Source: Odobenus rosmarus divergens
Taxonomy: Eukaryota; Chordata; Mammalia; Carnivora; Odobenidae
Assembly: GCF_000321225.1 (NCBI RefSeq)
Contig: NW_004450302.1
Span: forward strand, 734,419 to 798,418
Length of the DNA stretch: 64,000 nt
Direction of reading: 5' to 3'
Shown: positions 1 to 11,100 of the stretch, in pieces
Layout of the letters: the number at the start of each line of letters is the position of its first letter
Position numbering within the stretch: the first letter of the stretch is position 1
The notes under the pieces: model-generated
Databases searched by the model: none
What the model saw: the letters and a program-made list of their open reading frames with translations, nothing else
Told to the model about the DNA's origin: nothing
Made by a program: the position numbers and the translations under genes

Positions 1-1879
1 AGGAATGGGAGCCACCAAGGTCTCCCTCTCCTAGGAACTGCCTGACCCCTGGCACCAGCCCCAAGGCAGGGAGAGCAGGGTAATGAGGCTGCCTCAATCT
101 CTAACACATGTGAATTTTGATCTGTCATGCTTTGTTACCCAGGACTGAGGAGCTTGGGTCACCAGGCCACCCAGCCCTGCACGAGGAGGGAGATGCCTGG
201 CTCCCTGAGGCCCATGACTACACCTCTGGTCACGGAGAAGAAGGTCAGGGAGAAGCTCAGAAGCTGGGGGTCTGGGTAGGAAGAGAAGTTGTTTACTAGG
301 AGGAGGGGAGGGGTAGGGAAACCCACATGCTCACAGAGGGAGGGGGCAGGAAAGGGGCATTGCCTAACCTGGGTGGGGAAAGCCAGAGAAGACTCCACTT
401 GCCCGAAATGTGGGCACCCCACCCTGGGGAGAAAAGGTTACCAGGGTGGGAAGTGGGGGACCCGGAAACCCTCCCCACCTCTAAGAAAGAGGAAGAAGCT
501 TGCAACATTTAGAGGAGGGCATGGCATTTGCTCGTCTGACACAGGGTGGGCAAGAACCCAGGCCAGGCCCTGGGCCCCTCCAACTCTGAGCACTGCCGGG
601 GGCTCTGTTCCCATCACCTGGGGAAGGACAACTTATCCACAGGTACCAGGTTATAAGCCCCCGACTTCTCCCTCCCTAAAAATCCCACCCTGGCAGGAAG
701 TAGACACTCCAGTGACTGCCGCCCCCCTCCCCCGGCCCCCACCAAGAATACGAATTCCAGTCCCTGTAGACACAAGGAACCACAGACATGCCCACCCATT
801 CCCCAGCAACTCTGAACCCAGCGCCTGGCCTCCCTGGTCACCTAGCACAGACTGGAAGACTAGGCCAGAATCGGAGGGCCCCGACTCCCTGGTCACTGCA
901 CTATCCGCCACTGCTGTGTGAGGAAACAGAAGATGGAGTGTGGATGGCATGGCAGTGGAAACACGGTACCTGCCTGCCCCCGGTCCCAGGCCATAGAGAG
1001 GGGGAGCCCACAGGAGCACAGACGCCGAGCCCCCCAGCGGCTGGTGGGGCCGGGGAGGGAGGGGCCGTGGCGGAGCCAGAGGAGGAGGTCCAGGAAGTGG
1101 TGGTGGCGGTGGGCGGACGGCCAGCGCAGGCAGCGAGGCGCCCAGCCAGGGCCTGCCCCAGGGACAAAGAGACTCCCTGGCTCCGGGGAGAGAGTGCTGC
1201 CCCCACACCGGGAAGGGGACACTGACCCAGCCCGGCCGGGCGCTCAGGGCAGTGGTGCCAGGCAGCCAGCCAGCGGCCGTGGGAGGGGCAGTGGGTGCCC
1301 GGGGCAGGGCGTTCATCCCTGCCTGCCAGGAGAGGTGGGCCACGTTCCCCAGGTCAGCAGCTGACCGGCCAGCCGGCTGTCCATGGCCCATTCTGCTGCT
1401 TCCAACCCCTCCCGCCCCAGGCCAGGCCCCGGCTCCCTCCTCCCCCGCGCGCCACCCCCCCCAAGCCCTGGCCTGGTGCCCAGCTGGGCCCTGGGGGCCA
1501 GAGTTACTGTAAGCGGCCTGGCAGGCCCGAGGCCTGGACTCTGCCAGCTGGCCATAGCTGCTGCCGCCTCCCACTACCTGGCTCGGCCAGCCGGGGAAGG
1601 GTACTGAGACCCCCATCCAGCCAACAGGCGACCCCCGTGGCAGAGGGTGGAGTCCCAGAGAAAACACGGGCCCTGCCAAGAGCATGCAGGCGCACACAGC
1701 CAGAGTCCAGGCCCAGCGCCCCCTCCTGGGCCACCGGCCCCAGCCACCAGGCAACTGTGGGAGGAGTTGGCAGGGGGAGGGGAGGGGGGGGTCTCCAGCC
1801 GGCCTGGCAGGCTGCTCCTTCAAGCCCTTTCCCTCAGAGGCACTGGTTGGGGTGGGGCAGAGGTCGGGTGCCACCCTCA

Positions 1880-1970
1880 CTAGAGTTGCCATTTCCACCA
1901 AATGTTGAGAGGTTTGTTTACCGGCCTCCGGCCTCTGTGTCCAGCCCTTGGAGCTATTTATAAGGCCCTC
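1880..1970. promoter_or_regulatory. AT-rich candidate regulatory element (forkhead-, MEF2/TATA-like motifs)
   Basis: Within a GC-rich intron this short block carries TGTTTAC (forkhead-type, about 1914-1920) and CTATTTATAA at 1954-1963. The latter fits the MEF2 consensus YTAWWWWTAR and on the minus strand reads as a TATA-like TTATAAATAG. Motif matches only; no proof of function. Confidence 0.25.
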
Positions 1971-2089
1971 CACAGCACAGCGCAGGACACCAGGAGCCCT
2001 GAGGAACAGCTCTCCCTCTGCCACCCCCGACGTCAAACGTGACCACTGTGATCAGCCTACAAGCCCTTGACATCCTTGACACCCCCCCC

Positions 2090-2090
<1 letters not shown>

Positions 2091-2128
<38 letters not shown>
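2091..2128. repeat. (AC)n microsatellite
   Basis: About 19 uninterrupted AC units lie within the RARA intron, some 125 bases past the alpha-1 exon donor. Confidence 0.97.
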
Positions 2129-2130
<2 letters not shown>

Positions 2131-2251
2131 TGGTCCTCCTCATCTGGAGAAGATGTGGCCTGCAGAGGAACAGATGTGCCCAGAGGCCAAGCCCCAAGGC
2201 GTGCTGCCCTCCACAGTCCCCTCCCACTGAGCCTCCCACCACCCCACTTAC

Positions 2252-2429
2252 TGGCTGGGGATGGCGTGCTATAGCCGCTAACTGGAAGCTGGTGCTGAAG
2301 AGTGGTCAGAGCGCCTGGCGGTGAGAGTCCACCCAGCATAGGCGGGAAGAAGAAGGCATAGGGGGGCACCGGGTACCCATTGAGGTGCCCTCCCCCAGGT
2401 GTTGGGCAGGAGCTGCTGTTGCTGGCCAT
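2252..2429 (-). CDS. RARA: Retinoic acid receptor alpha, first coding exon of isoform alpha-1 (partial gene)
   Basis: Encodes the N-terminal A region (ligand-independent activation function AF-1) of the nuclear receptor RAR-alpha, which with RXR binds retinoic-acid response elements and switches target genes. The ATG at 2429-2427 opens a reading frame starting [14 protein letters not shown] and ending GYSTPSPA. I recognise this as the alpha-1-specific A region: 59 codons plus one base, the expected length. A good donor (CCA|GTAAGT) follows at 2251. The frame then runs on as nonsense through a CA repeat, so the exon stops here. The B region, zinc-finger DNA-binding domain, ligand-binding domain and the alternative alpha-2 first exon are absent and must lie left of base 1 on this strand. 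The 5' end of the exon is uncertain; an acceptor-like CTGCCAG at about 2466 would leave a 35-base leader before the ATG. Confidence 0.95.
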
Positions 2430-3516
2430 GCCAAGCAGCCACAGTCAGAAGGGTAAGCAGGCAGTCTGGCAGGAGGCTCTGACGGGCTTCAGGCTGCCCC
2501 TCCTCGGGGCATGGGGCCTGGGCCCAGAGGGGGTCTGGGTGGTCAGCCCACCCCCCCTTCTGTCCTGGAGCTGCTGTCCAAGGCCACAGGCTAATCTCAG
2601 ACTCCTGGATCCCCCACTCTAGCTGGGGGCCGGGTGGGTTGGGGGACGTCCCAAGAGCTGGTCCTTTGGTCAAGCAGTTCTGTAATCTGTCACTTTTCTG
2701 GGCAGGTCCAGAGCTGGCCTTCAGGACGCCGAAGAGGATGCCTCTCCTAGATGGGCCCTGGCTAGGCGGCTGGGGGGGCCATGTCCTGTGGCACTGCAGA
2801 AAAAGAAAAGACAGGTGAGTGGGCACAAAGGAGCGGGTACACGGGCATTCCCCGTGGAGCTCCCCAACCTGGGCGGCCGGAGATTTTCCCGTGGCACCCG
2901 GCTGAGCAGACAGCTGGCACTGTGCCTGGCTGGCAGAGACAGCCTGGGAGCAGGGCCCAGACACTGCTGGGGGTGGCAGGCTAGCACAGCCCGGCTGGGG
3001 AGACAAGGAGAGGGCCCAGAGCCACAAAGGGCCTCTCAGCCATAGCCCTGAGGGCAAAGGTCAGGGTCTGCCAGCCCAGAGGACCCTCGTAGCAGCAGCA
3101 GGCCGCTGGCCCTCCTCCCCCCAGTGTGGGTTACCTGAGGTCAAGATGCAAAGAACCGTGTGCTTGAGGGGAGGACAAGGGAGGGGGAGGAAAAGCCGCT
3201 TCCCTAAAGCATTGGCACTTCTCAGAAAAATGACTCCTGGGCCAGGGGGCCCTTCTTACACCACTTCCCCCCAAAATCCAAGCCCCAGCACCCCAGATGG
3301 GTTTGTCCCACAGGCCCAGGGAGGAGGCCCGCTGCCATACACACAAATGGGGAAATGGGAACCCAGGACTCCTGGGTGTCACCTCCGATGCTTACTAGCA
3401 TGATGGGCCACCGGTGGGCAGGGCGTCAGGAGGGCAGGGACCGCCCAGGGTGGAAGCCCCTTACCCCCAGGAAATGAAGGGGTAGGGGGGACTGATGAAC
3501 TCAAAGTTCACCCACA

Positions 3517-3730
3517 TAGGGGCGCCTGGGGGGCTCAGTCGGTTAAGCGTCTGCCTCGGGCTCAGGTCATGATCTCGGGGTCCTGGGATCGAGCCCCACG
3601 TCAGGCTCCCTGCTCATCGGGGAGCCTGCTTCTTCCTCTGCCCCTCCCCCTGCTTGTGCTTGCTCGCTCTCTCTCTCTCTCGATCTCTCTCTCTCAAATA
3701 AATAAATAAAAATCTTTAAAAAGAAAAAAG
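3517..3730 (+). mobile_element. Carnivore tRNA-derived SINE (SINEC), full length
   Basis: It has a tRNA-like head (GGCGCCTGGGGGGCTCAG), a CT-rich middle and an AAATAAATAAA tail. It is flanked by the 13-bp target-site duplication AAGTTCACCCACA at 504-516 of the 3-kb block (3504-3516) and at 3731-3743. Confidence 0.95.
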
Positions 3731-4139
3731 AAGTTCACCCACACCCTCTGTCTGCAGAAGCCACATCCCTGGATGGGGTGGGAGATGGGCACAAGATGAA
3801 GGACCAGATGCCCCCCTCCAATAGTGTGAACACAGATCCATACTCTGAACAGCTGGGACCAGAGGACATGTACTGATAACACCATGGGGCAGAGAGAGAC
3901 AGAGATGAACCCAAAGATCCCAGGACACAGTGAGACAGGCAGCAGTGAAGCAAAGAGAGAGAGGAAAAGAGAAGCATCCACAAGAGAACGCTTCAAATCA
4001 AATCCACTTGGGGTATAGGATATCCATACACAAATACATGTGCATGGATATATTTATATATGAATACATAATTACATATATATGACATAGATACGGTATT
4101 ATATATATGTGAAAAACCTATATGAAAGACCAAAACAAA

Positions 4140-4896
4140 GAGACAGACAAAAAGAAACACAGCCATTTAAAACCACAATGAGATACCAATTCATATCCAC
4201 TAAGGTGGCTGTAATCCAAAAGACTACTAACAAGTGTTGGTGAGGATGTGGAGAAATTGGAACCCTCGGTCCATGGCTAGAGGGAATATAAAATAGGCCA
4301 ACTGTTTTGGGCAACAGTGTGGCAGTTCCTCAAAAAGTTAAACAGTTACCCTATGATCCAGCCTGTTCCCTTCCTGGGTATCTACCCACGAGATTTGAAA
4401 ACAAGTTCACACAAAAACTTGTACACGAATGTTCATACCAGTTTTTACTCATAATGGCCAACAAGTAGAACCAACCCAAATGTCGATCAACTAATGGATA
4501 AACAGAATGTTGTGCAGCCATATGGAAGCTTATTCTGTCATAGAAAGGAATGAAGTACTGATATATATGACTACAACATGGGTACACCTTAAAAACCTTA
4601 TGCTAGTTCTAGAAGGCCACATACTGATGATTCCATTTATATGAAATGTCCAGAGTAGGCAAATCTATAAAGATGGAGAGTAGGCTGCGGTTACCAGGGG
4701 CTAGGAGGAGGGTCTGAGGGAAACGGGAGGTGACTGCTGATAGCTATGGGGGCTCTTTTTGGAGTGCTGACAATTTTCTAAAATGGATTGTGGGGACAAC
4801 CACACAGGCTGTGAGTATACGAAAACCACTGAATTGTACACTTTAATGAGTGAATTTTATGGTATTTGAATTACATCTCAATAAAGCTGTTAAAAA
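4140..4896 (+). mobile_element. LINE-1 3' end (old L1M-type fragment)
   Basis: The text is characteristic of the L1 ORF2 end and 3'UTR, including AATGAGATACCA, GTTGGTGAGGATGTGGAGAA, a TGGATAAACAGAATG-type segment and a closing AATAAA at about 4880 followed by an A-rich tail. It is 5' truncated and carries many stops. The simple AT-rich stretch at 4010-4130 just before it may belong to the same element. Confidence 0.85.
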
Positions 4897-4908
4897 GAAG
4901 AAAGGAGA

Positions 4909-5093
4909 GGGGCGCCTGGGTGGGCTCAGATGGTTAAGCGTCTGCCTTCGGCTCAGGTCATGATCCCAGGGTCCTGGGATCGAGTCCCGCATCGGGCTCC
5001 CTGCTAGGCGGGGGCCTGCTTCTCCCTCTGCCTCTGCCTCTCTCTCTCTCTGACTCTCATGAAGAAATAAATTTAAAAAAGAAGAAGAAGAAG
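4909..5093 (+). mobile_element. Carnivore SINE inserted in the L1 tail
   Basis: Full SINEC body from GGGGCGCCTGGG to a GAAATAAATTT tail. The purine-rich GAAGAAAGGAG of the L1 tail recurs after the element, as expected of a target duplication. Confidence 0.93.
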
Positions 5094-5104
5094 AAGAAGA
5101 AAGG

Positions 5105-5212
5105 AGGGATGCCTGGCTGGCTCCATCAGTAGAGCATGCAACTCTTGATGTCAGGGTCGTGAGTTTCAGCCCCATGTTGGGGGTAGAGTTTACTTAAAAA
5201 ATAAATATAAAA
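5105..5212 (+). mobile_element. Short tRNA-type carnivore SINE
   Basis: This is the shorter, older subtype (GGATGCCTGGCTGGCTC ... GTAGAGCATGCAACTCTTGAT ... AGTTTACTTAAAAAATAAA). It lacks the CT-rich body. It sits directly behind the previous SINE and forms a three-element stack with the L1. Confidence 0.9.
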
Positions 5213-5832
5213 AAAGAAGAAAGGAAGGGAAAAGGAAAGAGAAAAAAGGAAAAAACAGGGCCCTGAAGACCCAAACTAAGCACTGCCTCCATGTCCAACC
5301 CCTAATCCTCCCCCTCCCCAGCTCAGGCAGTACCAGGTCCTAAGCACCAGGCTCCAGGCTCCAACCTGGAGTCCAGGGTATATGCATACAGCCAGCATTT
5401 GGCCAAGCACCATGCCTGGGGTGGAGGAGTTCCTGCCAAGGCCACTGTGGACAAGGCCAGGACTTTTGCGCCCAGCTGGGCCAGGCTGAGGGAGGGGGAG
5501 GTGGGGACAGGTACTTGCTAGGGAGGGGGCAGCTCCCCCAGGAGTGAAATCTGGACCTTGTTAATGACCATGATTTTTACTGGTACTAATTATGACAACC
5601 ATAAGGCCTCTCTCCTTACTCCTGAATGAGGTGCCCCCTTCCCTCCCCAGGCCCCTGCTGATTCCCTCCCAGGCTGAGAAGGCTGACGTCAGAGGAACAG
5701 GGGCCCCACCCATTGGGCCAGCTGCCACCCCAGCCCCCCACACCCCTGTGGGGCCCCACACAACGGGAACTCTCGAGCTGAGGGAGCCAGGCAAGGGAAG
5801 GAGGGGTTGGCTGAGCCTCATCAGCGCTGACA

Positions 5833-5833
<1 letters not shown>

Positions 5834-5913
<80 letters not shown>
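5834..5913. repeat. Compound (CA)n(CT)n microsatellite
   Basis: About 18 CA units run directly into about 22 CT units with one CCC interruption at 5881. Confidence 0.97.
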
Positions 5914-5916
<3 letters not shown>

Positions 5917-7149
5917 GAGACTCACACACGTAGGTCTATGGAAAGCGCGTCCGGGTGGGCAAGAGCATGCTTGTGTGCCCCAGCCTGTGTGTGTGCGGGC
6001 ACGCACGTGAGGAGAGGGAACCTGGAGATACCATCGCTCCACACCTGGGCTTCATCACACAATGAATATGTCCTGGGGCTTGTGTACACGGCCCCAGGAC
6101 ACAGCTCCCCACAGACACACAACCACGGCCCCACAGTTTCCCAAACCGTACATTCCCTGGCCCTCCCACAGCCAGGCTGGCCTTTGTACCTGCCTCCCTG
6201 GGGGCCCAGCCCCCAACACACACACTCAGGTGCACCCGCTGACAAATACTCAGGTGGGTTCACGTCCATACAGGGGCCTGCCTCCCTGAGGAAAGGCCCA
6301 GGAGGCCGAGGCCCAGAAAGCCATTCACTCCAGGCCCCAGGCATCCTGACCCAGCTTTTAGGGGTGGAAGGTGGATTCAGTCAGTCCAATCTGGACCCTC
6401 TGCCTCCCACCCTTGCCCCCAGAGGAGAAAGAAATATAGCCACCTTAATGCCTCAACTCTGCCCGTGAGGAGCTAGGCATTGGACCAAGATTCAAACCCT
6501 CCTCCACCACCACCACCAAATCCACATGCCAGGGAGAGACTGAAAGGCCTCCCCAACCCCATCAGAGCCTCACTATCCCTAACCCAGGTCAGCCTGCAAA
6601 CTCTGGTACAGAGTTACTCAGCTCCCCGGGGAGGGCCTTGAGCCATGGGAGGAGGTAAAGGTCACAGAAATGGGCCAAGAGCCAGGCTGGTCAGGGAACA
6701 GGGATGGGCGAGGGCAGGGGCAAAGAGCACAGGCCCTGCCTCATCCCTCTGGAGCCATGACCCTTGGGGAGGCACCTGGGGCCCAGCCCCCTGCACCCAG
6801 GGGAGAGAAGACACGGTCAGAGAATCAAAGCCAGCACCAAAGAAAAGGAAAACAAACTACCCACATCCAACCTCCACCCTATGCCCGCCAGCTTCACTGC
6901 CCATGGGTACCCTCCCTCGAGGGAGAGGAAACCACAGGCCCGCGCCTCCAATACGCTGAGCCTCGCCTGGGCACAGTAGAAGGGGGTGGGGGCTGGAGTC
7001 CCGGGCCACCAGCCACGCACCCCGCCCACGGCGGCGTCCCTCACTCCCAAAAGGTGCCAGGATACCTTCCCTGCTGTCAGGCGTCCGCACCTGCCCAGTC
7101 CTTACCTCCCCAGGCTCACACCCCCAGAGAAGATAAGAGCTGGCTGAGC

Positions 7150-7340
7150 CATGAAGGTGGTGGAAAGAACAAGAGGTTTGAAGGGTCAAATCTCAGCTCT
7201 GCCACTCTGGGTGACCTTACACATGTCACTTAACCTCTCGAAGCATCTGTTTACTCACTTGTGAGCTGCCCCCTGCAACAACTGGGGGTGTGATTTCAGA
7301 CCAACAAGTCTGGAAAGCACCGTAGCACAGCGCTGGGCAC
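7150..7340 (+). repeat. MIR element
   Basis: MIR core text: CTCAGCTCTGCCACT, GTGACCTTACACATGTCACTTAACCTCTC and, further on, GCGCTGGGCACACAGGA. Diverged and ancient. Confidence 0.75.
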
Positions 7341-8085
7341 ACAGGAGGTGCTGGGCAACTGGGCCCCTGTCCCCACGCCTCTCCCCACCGCCCATGCCTC
7401 CCGGGGCCACGTGTCTGCTCTCCCTTCCCTCTCCCCAGCCGGGGCTAGCATCTGTGGACAGGCCCCGGATAGAGAATTACCCATTTTCCAGGGTCTGCTT
7501 CCCCCCAGACTGAGGAGAGGGATGTGGGTGAGGGATATTTGGGTGTGGGTGGAGGCCCAACCACAACCCTTTCCTAAATTCCCTTCTTTCATTTCACAAA
7601 CCAAAAAAGGGAAACCTTTGGATTTGGGGAGGGGAGGAGGGGAAGAGAAAGACTATTTCTTTTCCTATCCCCAGAGAAGAGGAGCCAGGGGTCCCCAGAT
7701 CCCGCTGGCCCAGCCTCCCTCCTTCATTCACTCCTTCCTCTCAGCTCTCCAGGCTTCCCCTCCAACAGTGGCTCCCAAGAAACAGAAGTCAGGCAGTCCC
7801 GGAGGGGCTGACAGACGGCGATCAGGACTGGGGCGCTTAAAAGAAGGGGAAACAGGGGCTTTCCTAAGCATTCTAGAAAGTCGATGAATCATAGGCAATG
7901 ACACCCAAAGCTCAGCTCAACTTGGGTGGGGGGCAAGGGGGACACAGAACGTGAGCCCTGGTTGAAAACAAAGACCTACCCCTTTGGACCCCCCACCCTA
8001 CCAGTAGCTGGCAGGGCAGGACAGGGCGGGACGGGGCAGATTTCAAACCAGAACAGTGGGCTGGAACTATTTATAAACTTTCCAG

Positions 8086-8090
<5 letters not shown>

Positions 8091-8116
<26 letters not shown>
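8091..8116. repeat. (CA)n microsatellite
   Basis: Thirteen CA units, 15 bases after a MEF2-like CTATTTATAA at 8067-8076. Confidence 0.95.
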
Positions 8117-11100
8117 GCCACAATTCTCCCCTCCTCCAAGTTCTTCAGATCTTCAGCAAGGTTTGGGGAGCAGTGATGACCACTATTCCCTCTTTGCCTT
8201 TTCCAAAGTTTCCTCTGGCCAAGGCTTTGAGCCCTCTAGTCCCCCAAAAGCCCACAATCTGGCCACTCTGGTCCTCTGTTTACCTTTTGCTCACCAGGGT
8301 CCCAGCTGCAGGGGGCCGGCAAGGCCAGCCCCACTTGGAAAGAGATCAGCAGCCCAAGAGGGCCTGAGTAGGATCACCTGGACTCTGCTAGAACAGGTGC
8401 AGGGCACCTCTTCTCTACCAAACCCTTGGGACCCCAGGCCTGCCTCACTGGAACTAGGACTTGTTTGAAAACCTGCCCCAAACCTGTGCAGGCCCTGAGC
8501 ACAACCTCAGACGGGGTTCGGGGAAGGCTCAAGTCCAGCATCTTCCTCGGGATGCTGCCACTGCCCAACTGCCTCCAGATGCAGCACTCAGCCCCAGAAG
8601 AGTGCGTCTGATGTCTCCTCCCTCAGCGCCCTGCCTGGCCCAAGGTTCTGCCCCAGCTACACAGGGCCACCTGACCTGCACATGCCACAGGCTCAGCAGC
8701 AACTGAATACCAAGCAGAAAGGGCAACTGGAAAAGCCCAAGCCCGGGACAGGCCAGGTTCTGGGGGGAGGAAATGCTAGTCTCTGAGGGCATGGTGGTGC
8801 CTCCAACTCCGTGTCCCCAGGGACTGCATCCCAGAGCCCCCTGGGAGCCGTGCTCAGGAACTCCGAGGCTCAGGGTGGCTGAGGGGCCACCCAGAACCCA
8901 CTGGGTCTTCTTTCAGAGCAGAGAGTAGGTGAAAGGGCAGGGGGCAGCCCAGGCCTCAAGGAGAGGGAGCAACCTACCGGGAAGGAAGAAAACAGGAAGA
9001 GGAAGAGATGAGCCTGCTGAAGCCACAGCCAGACCACAGGAGTGTGTGGACCAAACAAAGGCACCTCTGTCTGGGGGGGACCAAAGGGGCACAGACAGAG
9101 GGGACCCCCCAGCTTGGAAACCACCGTCCTTAGACCCAGCCTGGCACGGGGCTTTCCCCACCCTCACCTTGGCAACTGCCCCCTCACCACTCGTCTGCCC
9201 ATCTGCCATGCAGGGAGCACAGAGCAAGGGTGTGGGTGTGCGTGTGCATGCGTGTGTGCGTGTGTCTGCAATCCCCCCGCCCATCCCCTCAGCTCTGCCC
9301 GACAGCCGAGACTGCCAGATTCTGAATCCCACGACAGTCAGCAGGACAGGGTACTACCAGTCCCCTCCCAGCACCCCTCCCTGGGGACCCAGACGGCAGG
9401 GAAGCTGGAAACGCGCCCCCCCTCCTGCCTCAGGATATCCTTTTGGCTCTGACCCCAGACCAGGCCTGAGTCAGACTGTACCCCGCCCCACATACCCCCC
9501 ACCCAGCGACCCCCCCCCAGGAATTTCCTCCTCTACACCCGCCTACCAGTTGGGGGTTAGAACTAGGGGGAATCTCTTCTCCTCTCCATCCCTGGCTGAA
9601 GAGGGAAGCTCACGAGGGAGTGGGAAGAATGGGTCACAAAGTCTTACGGCCTTCCCCTTAAAGCACACGGCCCGCATGCCCAGAGAGAAGCTAGTACAGG
9701 CCGTGTGCAGGGGTGAGGATGGTCTGCAGACCGCCATCTCCCCACCCCTGAAAACACACACACAACCTGCCCAGAGCCCCTTCCCCCTCCAGCCTGTACC
9801 CCAAGAAATCACAGAAGCTCCCTGAGGAAGGCAGTTTCCATGAGAACACAAGATGGGAGAAGGTTCCAAAGGTAAACGGAGATAGGGAGCAGAGAGAGGT
9901 TCCTCGAACCTCTGTGATCCATCTTTAAGGCAGCACGACCCAGGCTGGAGGGGACAGCATGTGCACAATCGGTCGGACTCACAGCCAGCCACAGTCAAGC
10001 ACAGCCAGACGCGGTCACACTCTCCCCAACATTCGGTCTAAGTAGGTGGCTATGACTCCCTCCCACAGACAGAAGTCTGGGGGGCCCTGGGGGATCTGGG
10101 GCATCAGAGACCACACACACTCAGCCTGAAATAGCCCCCAAGGCAGGCCCCTCCAGTCCCCCCCACAACTGTGGGTCTGGGGGGAAGAGCAGCTCCCTCC
10201 CCACAAGAACCAGGGTAGTGCCCAGGGCAGCCATCTCCATGGCAACCAACAACAAACATCCCGGGAACCACAGTGGGACAGGAAGTGACAGGCACGTGAC
10301 AGGAAGCCATTTTTTTCAGTGGGGGGGGTTGATAATGATTGTTAGCAGCCCCTGGAGAATCAGCTGTCCCCTAAGCTTCCCCCACTCGGAGCTGGAGGGG
10401 AGGAGGCCAGCCGGGAGGGAGGCCACCCCCTACCGCAGTGTGCAGTGTGCAAGGTGGGTCGCAGGGCTGACGTGCCCTCCCTCCCAGCCTGCCACTCACG
10501 GTTCTCCCCCTGGCTCCCCCTCCCCTCCACTTCCTGCCGTGACTAGAGATCAGAGAACTCCCCACCGCAGCTTCCCCTTCTCAAGTCTCGATTCCTGGGC
10601 TGGAGGTTTCACCGTGGGCCGAGGGACAGAAGGAAGGAGGGCTGGGGATCTGCGGTAGGACCCAGGGGACAGAGGCTCCGGGGGGAGGGGCCAGGAGGGA
10701 GCCACTCCTAGGTAGGTGTGTACACAGAAGCACACAGTGAGTGGGTCACAGTGACACACGGGCCGGGTGCAGTGACACGCGGAGACTGCCTGACCTCAAG
10801 CAGCTCTGGGGGGAGGGGAGCAGAGCCACTGGATCCAGCCCGTGTGCCCCACTCCAGCCCTGTCCTGAGCCTCCGGGTTCATCTTAGGCAGCTACTGGCG
10901 GCCAGACAGGCAAGATCCCAACTGTACCCAGCCCCCGCCGCCTCTCCCCTGCCTTTTGTGCTGAGGAATCCCCCCTCCCTGCTCCAAGGTGCCCGCCCAG
11001 ATGAGGGCACCTTGGCGGAAGGTGGGGGGAATGGAACCTCCCTCCACCCCCCTCCCCTTCTCTGCAGATGTCCCAGACTATATTTAGCCCAAACCAGGCG

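Larger units (their letters stand above)
1..2251 (-). other. RARA: RARA intron following the alpha-1 coding exon (5' part)
   Basis: This is intron sequence immediately 3' of the alpha-1 exon in the direction of transcription. It is GC-rich (especially 1000-1500 and 1690-1830), contains an (AC)n microsatellite at 2091-2128, and has a short AT-rich element at 1880-1970. Long open frames on both strands here are products of high GC. They show no protein family I recognise. In human RARA the corresponding intron is where PML-RARA translocation breakpoints fall (established knowledge). Confidence 0.75.

Noticed and set aside
651..2036. 461-residue minus-strand open frame rich in Pro, Gly, Ala and Trp
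   Set aside because: It spans GC-rich RARA intron, has no recognisable domain, has overlapping equally long frames on the other strand, and its composition is what stop-poor GC-rich DNA gives.
2278..3057. 259-residue minus-strand frame overlapping the RARA alpha-1 exon
   Set aside because: It is a different frame from the true RARA start and is a shadow with low-complexity content.
4099..4840. Several 70-80 residue frames
   Set aside because: They are antisense to an inactive L1 3' end and do not correspond to L1 proteins.
8929..9825. 298-residue plus-strand frame
   Set aside because: It is antisense within the RARA intron, low complexity and without recognisable motifs or splice support.
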